From NCBI GenBank assembly GCA_947396885.1, contig OX377206.1:9226278-9290277 (forward strand): 64,000 nt of DNA. Direction: 5' to 3'. The notes under the pieces were generated by a model, which was given only the letters and a program-made list of their open reading frames with translations, searched no databases and was not told the origin of the DNA. Each line of letters begins with the position of its first letter. The first letter of the stretch is position 1. Origin of the DNA: Heligmosomoides polygyrus polygyrus. Its lineage: Eukaryota > Nematoda > Chromadorea > Rhabditida > Heligmosomidae. Shown here in pieces: positions 49,928 to 62,069 of this stretch. A program made the translations under genes and the position numbers.

Positions 49928-50840
49928 AGGTTGGAAAAAAATGTCTTCACACTTCGAAAAGTTTTTTACCATTCTCCTTGTAAGCACACTAGCTAGTATT
50001 GATTGCTGATTTCATAATCCTATCACACTTGTCTATCGTTCGCCTGCGGACATAGTTCAAGACCCTTCTTGTACTCCGTTATCTATCCAATCTTCCGGAC
50101 TCAATGCCAGATCCATGTATTTACCTCATGGCCATTTTCGGCACGTCATTCTTCATGAATTCATTAAAGGATCCACAGCATGTGAGGCAGCCGGCCAAAT
50201 TAACCATATATACAGCTTGGGATCTACTGCACATCGCGCCTGTTATGAATGGTTCGGAAAGGTTTAAAGGGAGATTATTCACTCGAGGACAAAGCAAGGT
50301 CAGGAAGGCCAACTGGATTGAACGACAGTGAACTACACCATCTTCTTCGTACCGATAGTAGGCAGACGACACGTCAACTGGCAGAGAAGCTCGAAGTGTC
50401 CCATATGAGAGGGAATCCATCTGAGGGGTCTTGGTTTTGCATGGAAATTTGGAGCTTGGATTCCACATGCCCTGTCAGACACTTAATGCAAAACCACATG
50501 TTTCAAGACTCGGAAGAGAAACAATAAAGGAGCTGGGCTGGGAGGTAAGTCCACATCCACCGTATAGCCCTGATCTCGCCCCTGACGACTACCATCTCTT
50601 CCGTGCTCTCAAGCAAGAAATTGGAGAGAACTATTTTGAACGGTTGAAGACCTCAAAAATTGGATTCAGCAATGGTACGACTCCAGAACTGCAGTCGTTT
50701 AAGCGAGAGCAATAAGAAAAGTACCCAGTCTTCGGAGAAGTGTAGTGGAACAAAATGGAGTTTATCTCAATTGATTTGACAGATTTGTAGTTGTGAGATA
50801 ATAAATCTTTGAAAAAATGAAAAGACTTTTTTCTAACCTA
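49928..50840 (+). mobile_element. mariner, internally deleted
   Basis: Ends TAGGTTGGAAAAAAATGTCT and AAAAGACTTTTTTCTAACCTA. Coding pieces: GRPTGLNDSELHHLLRTDSR, then LNAKPHV..RETIKELGWEV and [19 protein letters not shown] deletion joins the sequence upstream of the first catalytic Asp to KPH, so the first two catalytic residues are gone. Same family as 55100-56366. Confidence 0.9.
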
Positions 50841-50847
50841 ATATCTA

Positions 50848-51947
50848 TTAGGTTGTCCCACACGGAATGTCGCATATATTGTGCCCTTCTTTTCACAGTT
50901 ATTCGCATCGGTTGTGAGCTCACTTAGAGTTAGTTTTTCACGGCGTTTCATCTTCTACATTTCCTATTTTTCCTACATCATTCCCTCATCGGTTCCAGAA
51001 ATTATAGTCTTCAGACTATAATGGACCCGAAAACGGTTGTGCGCGCGTGCCTGCTCTACGAGTTCAAACTGAAGAAATCCGCTGCGGAATCGCATCGTTC
51101 ATTGGTAGCTGCATTTAGCGAAGATATCGCTTTCAAAAGGCAATGCGAACGGTGGTTTCAACGTCTTGCCGCCGGCGACGAAAGTCTTGAAGACGAAGAG
51201 CATGGGAGACAGACGTCTGGGTACATGACGCGAAGGTGAGCAGCATTGGTAGGTGGAAGCGCCCCAGGCAATCAGGCCACACCTAATGGGCGTTCCATTG
51301 AGAGAGAGCATATACTGTTGGTCTCCTGATTGGCAGGTGTTTGATCGATGCCCTGATTGATTGTGATTGGCTGGCGCGCTCCCACCTACCAATGCAGCTC
51401 ACTTTCGCGACTTGTACCGTCGTCTGTCCTGTATAGCGACCTTTTAGGGACTGCCAGTGAAGCTGATCCGACAAGATCGGAGCCGGGACTTGCAGTACAG
51501 CTTGTCTGCTCCAAATCCTACTCCAAATCCTGCCCCAAATTTAAATCCAAATCTAGTTGACACGTCCTCTACCAACTTGTTGAATGATAATGCGAGGCTT
51601 CACATCGAAAAAGTCGTTCAGTATAAAATCGAGAAACTTGGTTGGACCGTTTTGCCTCATCCGCTGTACAGCCCTTACATTGCCCCATCCGACTACCACG
51701 TATTCCGCTCGGTGCAGCACGCCTTGGCTGGAAAGAAGTTCGCCGACCACGAAGAAATCCGAATTTGGGTGACCAACTTCCTCGATTCGCAGCCAGCTCA
51801 TTTCTTTAAACACGGGATGCAATCTTGGCGTGGACCTTGGTCAGAGGTTGTTTATTATTCTGGAGTGTACATCACCAGATTATGTTTGGCTTTAATTGCA
51901 TTGCATGAATTTAACTTTTTTGTCTGAACCGTATGGGACACCCTAAT
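50848..51947 (+). mobile_element. mariner of a second family, interrupted by a MITE
   Basis: Ends TTAGGTTGTCCCACACGGAA and CCGTATGGGACACCCTAA. Start MDPKTVVRACLLYEFKLKKS at 51021, then SHRSLVAAFSED and CERWFQRL, broken by a foldback MITE at 51228-51411. The C-terminal part at 51457-51870 has LLNDNARLHIEK (second Asp) and APSDYHVF (third Asp). The region of the first Asp is missing. Confidence 0.9.
51228..51411. mobile_element. Foldback MITE nested in the mariner
   Basis: Ends CGCGAAGGTGAGCAGCATTG and CAATGCAGCTCACTTTCGCG, inner GGTAGGTGG / CCACCTACC. Resembles the MITE at 5298-5493 (GCAGCATTG, AATCAGG). Confidence 0.85.
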
Positions 51948-52239
51948 ATATCTTTGGAAGCTTAGGTAATGTCCATGTGCATTCACAACAATGACTAGCC
52001 GTGAAACACAAAAGCTTAAAACTGCAGAGCATCTACAAATACAAAGGCACTGTTTATCAACAATTTTTACGTGTGTGCTCATATGCAGCTGTTATGGTTG
52101 ACTTTCAACTAATAACATAATTATACAACTCATAAAATCAGATGTGCGAAAACGATTGAATAGTTGCTTCAGAAGAAGATATAGTTCTAATCCGGAAATT
52201 TTAAGATTTTATTGGATACACATAAATGATAAAGGAAAA

Positions 52240-52530
52240 GGAATGGCGTTAATCAACTCTTTGTGGACGTATGTACTACTCATTCTACCTCTACGCCATC
52301 AGGTGAAGGCAGTTGAATGCGTATTTGAGCAATAGATTAACTTGTTGTGGCTAGCCGATGAAGAACTCAATGTTTTTCCCTACAAGTACCGATTCTTCTA
52401 CTCCAGAGGCATGGAAGACGTGGTCAGCCTGGGTGGAACCCGAACCAAGAGGCTTCATTCGGGGTGCATGAGATAGGGCCTGGTAGCACAGTCGGAAGAA
52501 GTGCCGACTGTCGTGTGGATACACTCGGAT
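52240..52530 (-). mobile_element. tRNA-derived SINE, diverged
   Basis: Reverse orientation, from ATGGCGTTAATCAACTCTTT at the left to a worn head near 52480. A stretch GGTAGCACAGTCGGAAGAAG at 52482-52501 reads as a plus-strand head, so two copies may meet here. Confidence 0.7.
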
Positions 52531-52839
52531 TTAAGAAAAGGCAGGTCTTCTGCTTTCTAATGTGAGCGAAAAATTGAAGGCCTGATTAAGGTTTTGGCAT
52601 AAACGTTTGCTGGACTTTTGTGTCATGAACGCACAGAACAGATAGAACTTTGCTAACGACGTACAGTATAACAAAAAATGGAATTGCTTAGAAAGGAACA
52701 TATCTACATACAATGAGGTCTGTCACCAGAGATTCTACCTCCTATTGAAGACAGAACCTTTTTACCAGAACTAGAAAGAAAAAAAAATGAATGGAAGAAA
52801 GGGTATCTGAAATGGGAAAGCCCTTCTCCTAGAAAGTTT

Positions 52840-53390
52840 AGAAGTCTCCCAAATCTCGTCAGCCAGTAGGACGCCAATCACACTCCTCCGATTTTGATCC
52901 CATCAATAATCCAACGTTTAGCAAAAGTCATAAGAATAGGGAGAAAGGAGACGCTATTCAGAAGTCTCCTAAATCTCGTCTGGCCAGTTTCCATTAAAAA
53001 GACACCCTCCTGAGGACGCCAATCATACTCCTACGATTGTGATCCCATCAATAATCCAACGTTTAGCAAAAGTCGTAAGAACAAGGAGAAAGGACAAGCT
53101 ATTTAGAAGTCCCCTAAATCTCATCTGCCAGTTCCCATTTAAAAAGACACCCTTCCGAGAACGCTAATCAGAGTCCTCCGATTGTGATCCCATCAATAAT
53201 CCAACGTTTAGCAAAAGTCATAAGAATACAGAAAAATGACAAGCTATTTAGAAGATTCCTAAATCTCGTCTGCCAGTTCCCATTAAAAAAGACTCCATTC
53301 TGAGGACTCCAATCACACTCCTCCGATTGTGATCCCATCAATAATCCAACGATTAGAAAAGTCATAAGAGCACGGAAAAAGGACAAGCTA
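52840..53390. repeat. 145-bp satellite, about four units
   Basis: The marker GATCCCATCAATAATCCAAC starts at 52896, 53041, 53186 and 53331, an exact 145-base period. Units differ by scattered substitutions. As 145 is not a multiple of three, frames through it are not genes. Confidence 0.95.
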
Positions 53391-53882
53391 CTGCACAAAA
53401 TTTCTAATCAAGAGCGTTCTTCTTTTACCACCTGCCATAGGTGGTTGCAATGTTACTCTTCCTAGGAATTTACAAATGAAATTATGCATCACCTTACAAC
53501 GGCTGATTTTGAATCGTGATCCTAATTCGCTCGTAGATGACCTCCAAGTGTTCCACAGTTATACTCGCCACAGTTACATATGTATGTACATATCTTCAAT
53601 TGTCCTACATAAGTGCCGAGTTTCATTCCACACACAATCTCTCAGTCGGACATTAGAGGTTTGGAGCGAGCTCTTGTAGTCATCCTTGCCATTCACAAGT
53701 CAAAAATCGTATCTCCAACGCTTCCTATAAACCATGATGAAGTTTCTCTATTCAGCAGTGTTGTGATTCTTAAAACAGCGTAGTCACATTCTTGGAGCAG
53801 CTGGTATTCAGGTATGTTCGGTAATGGATACAGCTTCAAGTGACTATGTGAGAGTTCAACTTCCTATTCCCTTAATCCAATA

Positions 53883-54775
53883 ATTTCCGCCTGTATCACC
53901 TGTATCACCTGTCGTCCCGTTGATCATCGACTTGCTCGAGCGGGCGCCAGCAGCGTCTCCATTTGTCCCTGTCGCGTGCCAGAGTGCACCAATGGATCCT
54001 CCTCGCTCGAGGGCACGAAGCGCGTCATAGCGGTCGTTCAGGGCTTTCACGAAGAAGTCCGACCAACGCGTTGGTGGGCGTCCTGGTGTTCTCTTGACAT
54101 TCCGCGGAATCCAGTCGGTGATGGCTCTCGTCCAGCGGGTGTCTGCGAAGCGCATTACGTAGCCGGCCCACCTAATTTTCGACAACTTGACCCACAGCGT
54201 CTCTGATCTTCGAACCTTGGCGAAGCTCGGAATTCCGGAGGCCTTCTCTCACTTGCGTGAGTCGTGTCACTCCGAGCATCGTCCTCTCGATTCCACGCTG
54301 CGCGACGCTGATCGCGTGTTCATCCTGCTTTCGTATAGCCCAGGTTTCTGAGGCGTATGTTAGGGCAGGAAGAACAGTGGAGTCGAATAAGTGGGCACGG
54401 AGTCGGAGGTTCTTCGTCTTTTTCACGACTTCTTCGACGCTCTTGAAAGCTCCCCAAACCGCTCGTTTCCCCCTGCTCAGCTCTGGTGCTAGGTCGTTGG
54501 CCATTTGGCTTCGCGACCCAGATACACGTAGCTGATCGGAGATGTTCGTTCCGTTGAGCGAGAATGGGGCTTCAGAAACTTGTCCGTTCTTCATGAACAT
54601 CGTCCTCGTAAGATTCAGCTGCAGTCCAACGTTCCCACATACACGATCGAAGTCGGCCAGCATTCGCTCCGCCTGACTGATGCTCCGTGTTATGAGCACG
54701 ACGTCGTCAGGGAAGCGCAGATGGTGCAGTTGCCGGCCGTCGACCTTTACTCCCATGTCTTCCCATTCTAGTTTG
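53883..54775 (-). mobile_element. RTE-type LINE, 3' third
   Basis: The minus strand encodes the RT catalytic box LRFPDDVVLIT (F-x-DD), then SRSQMANDLAPELSRGKRAV, STVLPALTYASETWA, VAQRGIERTMLGV, and after a frameshift [20 protein letters not shown] and [19 protein letters not shown]. These are the closing part of an RTE reverse transcriptase. The 3' end is short repeats of CCTGTATCA (complement). The endonuclease and most of the RT are truncated. It is the longest of six RTE pieces here. Confidence 0.92.
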
Positions 54776-54844
54776 TCTATTCCAATAATTTAAAAAAATA
54801 AAAAAGCGTTGGCAACTGGACTGGCTAAGTATGTAAAATGCATA

Positions 54845-54899
54845 AAAAAGTTATTTTTATATGCTATGTAAAATGCATAGCATATAAAAATAACTTTTT
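54845..54899. repeat. Perfect hairpin, 24-base arms, 7-base loop
   Basis: AAAAAGTTATTTTTATATGC.. (54845-54868) and its exact complement (54876-54899), loop TAAAATG. A direct repeat ATGTAAAATGCATA lies next to it and within it. Confidence 0.95.
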
Positions 54900-55099
54900 A
54901 GAATGGGTTACACGTTGTGCACACAACCGACAGTCAAAGTAAGATGCAGTAAAATTTCCAAATTCGTAAAAGCACACAGCACTAAAAGCACTACTTATTC
55001 ATTTATTTATTACTCCACTGTGTTTGAATGCTAGTGTAATTGCCAACAATAGAAAAACAAGGCAATTCAGTATGTTGCCTAAAATAATTGCTAAAAGCT

Positions 55100-56366
55100 A
55101 TTAGGTTGGAAAAAAAGTCTCTTCACACTTCGAAATTTTTTTAACCCTTCCCCTTGTAAACGCACTAGCCAATGTTGATTGCTGATTTCGTAATCCTATC
55201 ACACTTGTCTACCGTTCGCACGCGGACACAGGTTAAGACTCTTCTTGTAATTCGTTATCCATCCAATCTTCCGAACTCAATGCCAGATCTACCTCATGGC
55301 CGTTTTCAGCACGGCATTCTTCATGAATTCATTAAAGAATCCACAGCACGTCAGGCAGCAGACCAAATTAACCACATATATGGCTTGGGATCTACTACTC
55401 ATCGCGCCTGTTATGAGTGGTTCGGAAAGTCTTTAAAGGGAAATTATTCACTGAGGGCAAAGCATGGTCAGGAAGGCCAACTGGATTGGACGACAGTGAA
55501 CTACACCATCTTCTTCGTACCGATAGTTGGCAGACGACACGTCAGCTGGCAGAGAAGCTCGAAGTGTCTCATAGGATAGTAGGAATCCATCTGAAGAATC
55601 TTGGCTTTCATGGAAATTTGGAGCTTGGATTCCACATGCCCTGTCAGACACTCAGAAAGGTCGACGGCTCTCCATCGCTGCTTCTCTTCTGTCCAGATAA
55701 GGAAGAAAGTCGTTTCTTCCGCGGATTGTAACAGGCGAAGAGTCCTGGGTTCTGTGTGCCAGGTTCCGAGGAAAAGGCAATGGGTACAAAAGGGAGAGAG
55801 CCCTAAGTCTGATCTCAAGCCCAATGTTCACGAACGGAAGATTCTCTTGAGTGTTTGGTGGATATCAGAGGAGTGATTTATCGGCAAACTCTCAGAAGTG
55901 GAGAGACACTTACTGCTGTCACATACTGCGACCAACTCCACAAAGTCCTCGCAACTCTCTAAGAAAACAGGCCGGAGAAGTCGAAGGTGATGATTCTGCA
56001 TGACGATGCAAAACCACATGTTGCAAGACTCACAAGAGAAACAATAAAGGAGATGGGCTGGGAGGTAGTGCCACATCCACCGTATAGCCCTAACCTCGTT
56101 CGTGCCGACTACCATCTCTTCCGTGCTCTCAAGCAAGAAATTGGAGAGAAATATTTTGGAACGGATGAAGACCTCAAAAATTGGATTCAGCAATGGTTCG
56201 ACTCCAGAACTGCAGTCTTTTAAGCGAGAGGAATTGGAAAATTACCCAGTCTTTGGAGAAGTGTAGTGGAACAAAATAGAGTTCATCTCAATTGATTTGA
56301 CTTTGTAGTTGTGAAGTAATATATCTTTGAAAAAAATGAAAAGACTTTTTTTCCAACCTAATACTT
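55100..56366 (+). mobile_element. mariner, near full length, inactive
   Basis: Ends TTAGGTTGGAAAAAAAGTCT and AAAAGACTTTTTTTCCAACCTAA. Transposase pieces in order: HEFIKESTARQAADQINHIY and THRACYEWFGK; GRPTGLDDSELHHLLRTDSW in another frame; then GEESW where TGDESW is usual (first Asp replaced by Glu); MILHDDAKPHVARLTRETIK (second Asp); [12 protein letters not shown] (third Asp). Several frameshifts. Confidence 0.92.
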
Positions 56367-56587
56367 AACATTGAAATCATAAATACGACAGCTAACTGAA
56401 AAGGAGTAGATGACGTTTGAAGTATCTTACGCTAAGAACCCATGTGCTCACGGAACAATTTTTAGAGCCATAATAGTTTGATGGCAAAAAACTCTTGCGA
56501 GACTTCTCATATAACAAGGGCGTCCTAGATTAGTAGAATTCCTTCGAACAGCATTAGCAACTGCATTTCGGAACCAAAGAAGATTTG

Positions 56588-56908
56588 TCAGTCTTTGTCA
56601 TTAGGACACGAATGCGGCTCGTTTGTCTCGGAGGTCGCATCACAGTATGACAGTCCGCTGCTGCTACTGTCGTGTGTGAACAAGTTATTAATTGCACGAG
56701 CATATGCGCCGAGCATCACGGGGTGTGATACCGTACCGTTGGAGCGAGAGGGCAAAGTGGACTTCAACGACACACTTCCGAGCAACGCCATTTCCTGTAA
56801 GATTCTATAGAGAGATGCGAGAAGACTGCTTTATCTGAAGAGAGGACCCACCTCGCCTTCGCTCACACTCGGAATAGCCATTGCACAGATTTTTTCTGCA
56901 AAACGCAT
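56588..56908 (-). CDS. Possible small gene or terminal exons, unrecognised
   Basis: On the minus strand a last exon 56794-56588 starts after a good acceptor (CTTACAG) and reads EMALLGSVSLKSTLPSRSNG, later ends ETNEPHSCPNDKD and stop. A 57-base intron with a GTGGGT donor separates it from an upstream exon (56895-56852 after TTTTGCAG, or from an ATG at 56908) reading KICAMAIPSVSEGE. Frames agree across the splice, and the area is not repetitive. I see no domain. The opposite strand is also open over much of it. Confidence 0.3.
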
Positions 56909-57294
56909 TGTTGGTAAGAGTGACTTCCGCTGACGATCTCAACATACATAGCGATGTAATAATTTGGCAGATTTGGCTGTTTGTTACGCAATTACATGAT
57001 TTGGACGTTCTGATCTTATGTTAGAGTTTTATGTTATCCGACGTTTGTCTTCAGAATACGAATATAATAAATAAAAATGAATATTGCATATATAAAAGGA
57101 TTACTGGTTTCGTTGTGCAGTCTTTAACACTAACGAGCTAGTCAGTGCCTTACCGTACTCGGCCTCCTGAGACATGATCACATTTCCTCACAAGAGACAT
57201 CAAACTGAACAACATATTGAGTGCACCTCGTGGAACTAATCAGTTCCCCCGGACGGCATCAAGATCGAAGATCCTGCTCTTGAAGATTCTGCTC

Positions 57295-57410
57295 AATTCA
57301 AGATTTCGGCCTCCGCACTCCGATTCAAGGCTCTCGGTTCGGATTTCTCAAACAGGCAACCAGGTCTTTCATTCCTCCTGGGGCGGATATGAGAATGAGA
57401 CTTGGTATAA
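57295..57410 (+). mobile_element. tRNA-derived SINE fragment
   Basis: B-box region CTCGGTTCGGATTTCTC and body AACCAGGTCTTTCATTCCTC then GAGACTTGGTATAAGACTTG. Head and 3' end missing. 57411-58119 shows nothing recognisable except an ATTTATTT tract. Confidence 0.65.
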
Positions 57411-58119
57411 GACTTGTATTTATTTATTTGTTGCACTCAAAGGTGCGCATAACCGCGTGTACATCGTCATGCAAGTGTAAAACAGATCCAGTCCTGAACA
57501 AAAACAACCAAAAACAACAAAAGTGAACGTCATTCTAAAGTATTGCTGAAGGAGCAAACAAATGAAAATTGAAAAAAACTCGCAAACAATATAGAAAGGC
57601 GAAATACCAAATCGTGTTTAGAATACCTCCGGTTCAAAGCTGCATAAATCCACTTATTCTTTTTCCTTGCATCCCCTTCATTTTACGCTTGAAAACCTAG
57701 CATCTGTAGTGCAATGAGTAGGTGTGGTTACGTAGTACCGCGATAGTTTATATTACAAGACAGCTTCTTTAGAATTGATATTCTGTAGTATTCATTCACC
57801 TAACAGAGAAGTGGGTTACCACTTCGCGTATCAAAAGCAGAAGATATCAGAGGCAAGGGATTAAAGACAGGAACGTAGACGGTAATGTGAAGCCAGCCAG
57901 CGGAGTCCCTTCACAGATAGGGTTACTAAAGGGATTAAAAAGAAGCCTGCATCAGTCCGCTATAAGGCCTTAATGAGCACTGAAGCTTTGCCACAAAATT
58001 TGCTGTGTGAAGCATATTGTTAGTAGGGAAGATAGGTAATACAAAAGAATAGCATCAGGAAATAGAATGTATCGGTTTTCTATAACACAGCCCAGCTATA
58101 CTGTGATTATCTATATTAA

Positions 58120-58740
58120 CCCACTCTCGAGCAACATTCGGAACGCCGACTTCGACGAGATCTCTCTTGATGACGTCCTTCTACCTTTTCCTTGGGGCTC
58201 CTCTCGGACGGTTTCTGGGGGCCTCGAAATCTAGGGCCCACCTTATGAGGTGATCCTCTGGTCTTCTGAGGACGTGTCCATACCACCTCAGGCGCTGATC
58301 CCTCATCTTCAGCTGGATCGGGGCAGTCTTCATCACTGCTCTAACATCCTCGTTTCGCACCCTTTCCCGACGGGTCCATCCACATGCCCACCTCAGCATC
58401 CTCATCTCCGCCGCGTGCAGTTGCCGCTCCAGCGCCTTACCCAGGGCCCAGCACTCACTGCCGTGGAGGAGGGCAGGTCTCACGACTGTTCTATAGAGCT
58501 TGCCTTTGAGCGTCCTGGAGCATCTACGGTCGCAGACGAGCATCTGCGGTCCATGTGGACTCCTTCCAATTGAGCCAGGCTGAGTTATCCGTCCCTGACC
58601 GCCGACACACTTCCTTCCTCCGATAGGTCACTTCCGAGGTAGCGGAAGTCTTCCACCTTCTCGATCGCTTGCCCTTGGCAGTCTAGGATGACGGCAGATG
58701 ACGCCTTTGATAAGATGAGGTAGCGACGGATCACAAGAAT
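58120..58740 (-). mobile_element. LINE reverse transcriptase C-terminus, different family
   Basis: The minus strand encodes LKGKLYRTVVRPALLHGSEC, then LHAAEMRMLRWACGWTRRER, RLRWYGHVLRRPEDHLIRWA and RPRGAPRKR, followed by a stop and, further on, KDVIKRDLVEVG. This is the thumb/C-terminal region of a non-LTR retrotransposon, distinct from the RTE copies. Truncated on both sides. Confidence 0.85.
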
Positions 58741-60128
58741 TGCGAACCCTGCGACTGCGCGGGACTAAACGCTCAGGAGGAGAAGAAGAAGACTCTTGAG
58801 CAACACTCCTGGCTGGACACCACTTAAGCTTCAGGTTGTAGCCTTACGCACTTAGGCGAGCCGTGTATCGGTATATTTCCAAAAAAAATTTAATCACTAG
58901 GTGTTTTTCCAGCAACGTTTTCTTTTTTTTGCAGATATTGCAGTACGTCATGCTGTTGAGCTTTGATTTGCTGAAGTTTCTTGCGTGTTTTTTTTCACCA
59001 CGTTGTGTTGCTACTCATTATGCTCTCTTATGGAGTTTCTTCTGTTTTAGAACTGTCAGCACATTTATGTGCAAATAAATAAAAATTTTTGACTTATGAA
59101 TTTTATGAGGTATTTCAGAATCAGCATTATTAACGAAACATTTAAATTCCCTCGGTTTTTTAGTTCGTTGTATCTTGATTCTTGTAAATTACGTGTTGTT
59201 TTTATTGTGTTCTTGACATAATGACGATAGTTTCTTTCTTTATGGAACGTTGACTGTTTTTCTATTGTGACGCATCCATAAGTGCGGAAGACAAAGTAAA
59301 TAAATAAATAAATAAATACATTCAGAAGGCTCTTCTAAAACGGCCACCACTGTTCAGGTTCAACATTTCATAAATCTTGGCAAACGTTGTCTAGGTACTG
59401 CTGTGAATATTTCCGACTTTTCCAGACTTCGAAGAAGGCAAAACTGTCGAAATTTCAGCCGAAATAAAGCCGTTGACAATCTTGATCGAGTAGCTTGTCG
59501 AGGGCACATCACAATGGGGCTACCACCGTTTTATTCGTTTATCACTCCACTGCAAAAATTTTCCATTATTTTCAAATTGAAACGAGAACTTTAATGTCGA
59601 AAGTTATGCTTTTCGAGTGCTAGCCAAATCGTGCCCGAATCGTGTACGATAGCGAGCTTCCAGTTGACATAACGCGACCATGAAGGGGTTGCGGTAGATG
59701 GGGGCACTTAATTAGTCCGAAGATATGGACGGCAAACACACAGTTACAGTGATCGTACATCGACATCGACACCGGATCGGATTACGGTCAGAGGGAGCGA
59801 GAGACATCACCGACCCTACTTGCTGCTCCTACCTTCGACCACAAACACTCAAGTGCACACATGAGCTTATTACTCGTGGAGAATTAGATACCTGATAATG
59901 CTACTACGGTATTACTTTTATTTATATGCATAGTGGCAATGAGGAGCTTAGCATGCCATTGATCTGCTAAACATTTCGTTTTAAAAAAATGCAATAAAAA
60001 TCGACAACAAAGTAAAATCACGCCAGAAGGGCTGCCTAAAAATACGGCTTAGCGCTTTTAAAATTCTTCTTAAAAGCAGGTTATTCTTATTTTATCTCGT
60101 TTTTCTGTCATTTGTTCTATTACATATG
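58741..60128. other. No gene recognised
   Basis: T-rich DNA with an AAAT tract (59297-59318). A CATCGACATCGACACCGG segment near 59758 is GC-richer but without a convincing frame. Confidence 0.35.
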
Positions 60129-61209
60129 TAGGTTCTCCCATAAGTCCCCGCCGTTTTTTTCCAACGATTCGTTGCGGATTTCGCCGGCGGTCTCTTGCAT
60201 AGCGCTATGCAGCTTTTGAAAGAAAGTGATCTGCTATATCAGAATATATATTGCGTTTCTTTTTTCATCCTAAATTTTGCCAATTTTTAGGTCGTTAAAA
60301 TGAAAAGTGAAAAAGTGAAAAGTTGCCATCTGCGCACTTGTTCTCTCCCCTTAGGTTTAGGTTTAGATTTTTTTGGGCAGTATTTCATAGCATTTGGAAG
60401 ACAATGTTCTGTACTGCAAGAACACGTGTTGGTCCTATTTGTCTTTTAGCCTTTTAGGGTCCTATTTGTCCTTTGTCTTTTATTGATTTTTAGGTCATCA
60501 AATTAGGACGTCCGACTTTTCCGTCCGAACTTTTACCGACAGCACCAGCTCTGTGAAAGGCTTTTTTGCTTGTTATTATATGTTGTTCGGAAGAGAATGT
60601 CTTGCTCTACAAGAATTTGTATCGCGTTTATTGACTCATGTTGATTTCTGTCTAATGTCAACAAAATGCCGAAAAGAGAAAAATCTTCTTCACCAACAAC
60701 TCCTTCGCCTTGCTCAGTCTATCTTGTTCAGTTTTATTTATATGACACTCGAACGTGGTTGTCGTTCTACCAGAATATATGATTTGTTTTCTGGCCATTT
60801 AAATTTTTGCTAATTTTCAGGTCATCAAAATGGAGCGCCAGGCCGACAATGATGAGCACTTCCGCAAATTTGATGGCCTAAAAATCAATAAACACAAATG
60901 AGCAAATAGCGCCAACACGTATTGTTGTAGTACAGAACATTGCTAGCAAATGCTATAAAAGACTGCGCAAAAAAATCTAAAACTAAGCGAGAGAAGCACT
61001 GTGCACACGACCACTTTCTCACTTTTTCACTTTTCAGTTTAACGACCTAAAAATTGGCAAATCTCAGGATGAAAAAACAAATGCAATATATGCTCTGATA
61101 GAGAAAGTCATTTTCTCTTGAATGCTATATAGCGCTATGCAAGATACCGTCGGCGAAATCCGCAATAGATCGTCGAAAAAAAAAACGGCGGGGCTTATGG
61201 TACTACCTA
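60129..61209. mobile_element. Long-TIR non-autonomous element with mariner-type ends
   Basis: The left arm (60129 to about 60440, TAGGTTCTCCCATAAGTCCC) and the right arm (about 60895-61209, ending GGGGCTTATGGTACTACCTA) are diverged inverted copies of each other over some 310 bases. Shared blocks include TTTCGCCGGCGGTCTCTTGC and AATTTTTAGGTCGTTAAAAT. The centre has no transposase. A left arm alone lies at 13492-13800. Confidence 0.85.
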
Positions 61210-61344
61210 TTATCTGTTCTATTGCCTATCTGTATTGTTCTATAATAGCTAGCGGAATGTGCCGTATTTGCTTCGCTTTGCGGTGTTCGTCATATTTAAC
61301 AGGTTTTCTCACCGTCTCTACTGATAAAATTATGAGTCCTTCAT

Positions 61345-61500
61345 CCCCTGTCACCTGTAACCTGTTGTCCTTGATCATCGACCTGCTCGAGCGGGCGAGA
61401 GCAGCGTCTCCATCCGTCCCTCTCGCGTGCCAGAGTGCTCCAGTGGATCCTCTTCGCTCGAGGGACACGAAGAGCGTCATATTGGTCGTTCTTCGAGTCC
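61345..61500 (-). mobile_element. RTE-type LINE, 3'-end fragment
   Basis: TCACCTGTAACCTGTTGTCC and GTGCCAGAGTGCTCCAGTGG match the RTE tail; it stops at ATTGGTCGTTC. A lone mariner-like end (TTAGGTTAATCAAATGTCTT) lies at about 61788-61807 in the otherwise empty 61501-62069. Confidence 0.8.
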
Positions 61501-62069
61501 CTCGAGTCCTTTTAAGGTCTGTTTATTCTTATTTCCATCAGTTTTTATCAGCTGCATTTGCAAGACTACGATAGCAGATGACTGTTTCTACTAGCGAGGT
61601 GTGATTCCGTCTAAATTTTGTTTATTGTATTCCTTTATCTATTTTAACGCGTACCGCTCGTGGATGCAGATAAAGATACAAGTGGAGAATGTTTTCCTAC
61701 TTGCACAATACTGGAGAATCTTTTCCTACTTGCACAATGCTTCCAAAGTTGAGTACTGTCACTTTTATGTATGATATGTGGTGTTATTAGGTTAATCAAA
61801 TGTCTTGCAAGACTTTGCAAGACTGGATGCTAAACTTGAAAAGACCTTTAATACCAAAAATAGGGCCAAATCGACAAGTTCTTGGAAGAGTTTCTCGTTT
61901 CTCTTTAGCTTCAACTCTAGGACCCCATCTGATAGCCGTTTCTGATATGACTGCTGATCAGATGTACTGGTAATAAGGTTTTAGTTTGAAGAAAAGCATG
62001 ATATTTTGATGTGAACAGTTTACTGTCAAAATAAAACATGCCTGTGATTCCTGAATAGCCAACCATGTC

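Noticed and set aside
52840..53390. CRISPR-like regular spacing
   Set aside because: Units are contiguous satellite copies without distinct spacers, and the organism is an animal.
53168..53398. Hydrophobic 76-codon frame on the minus strand
   Set aside because: Lies in the 145-bp satellite, whose period shifts frame each unit.
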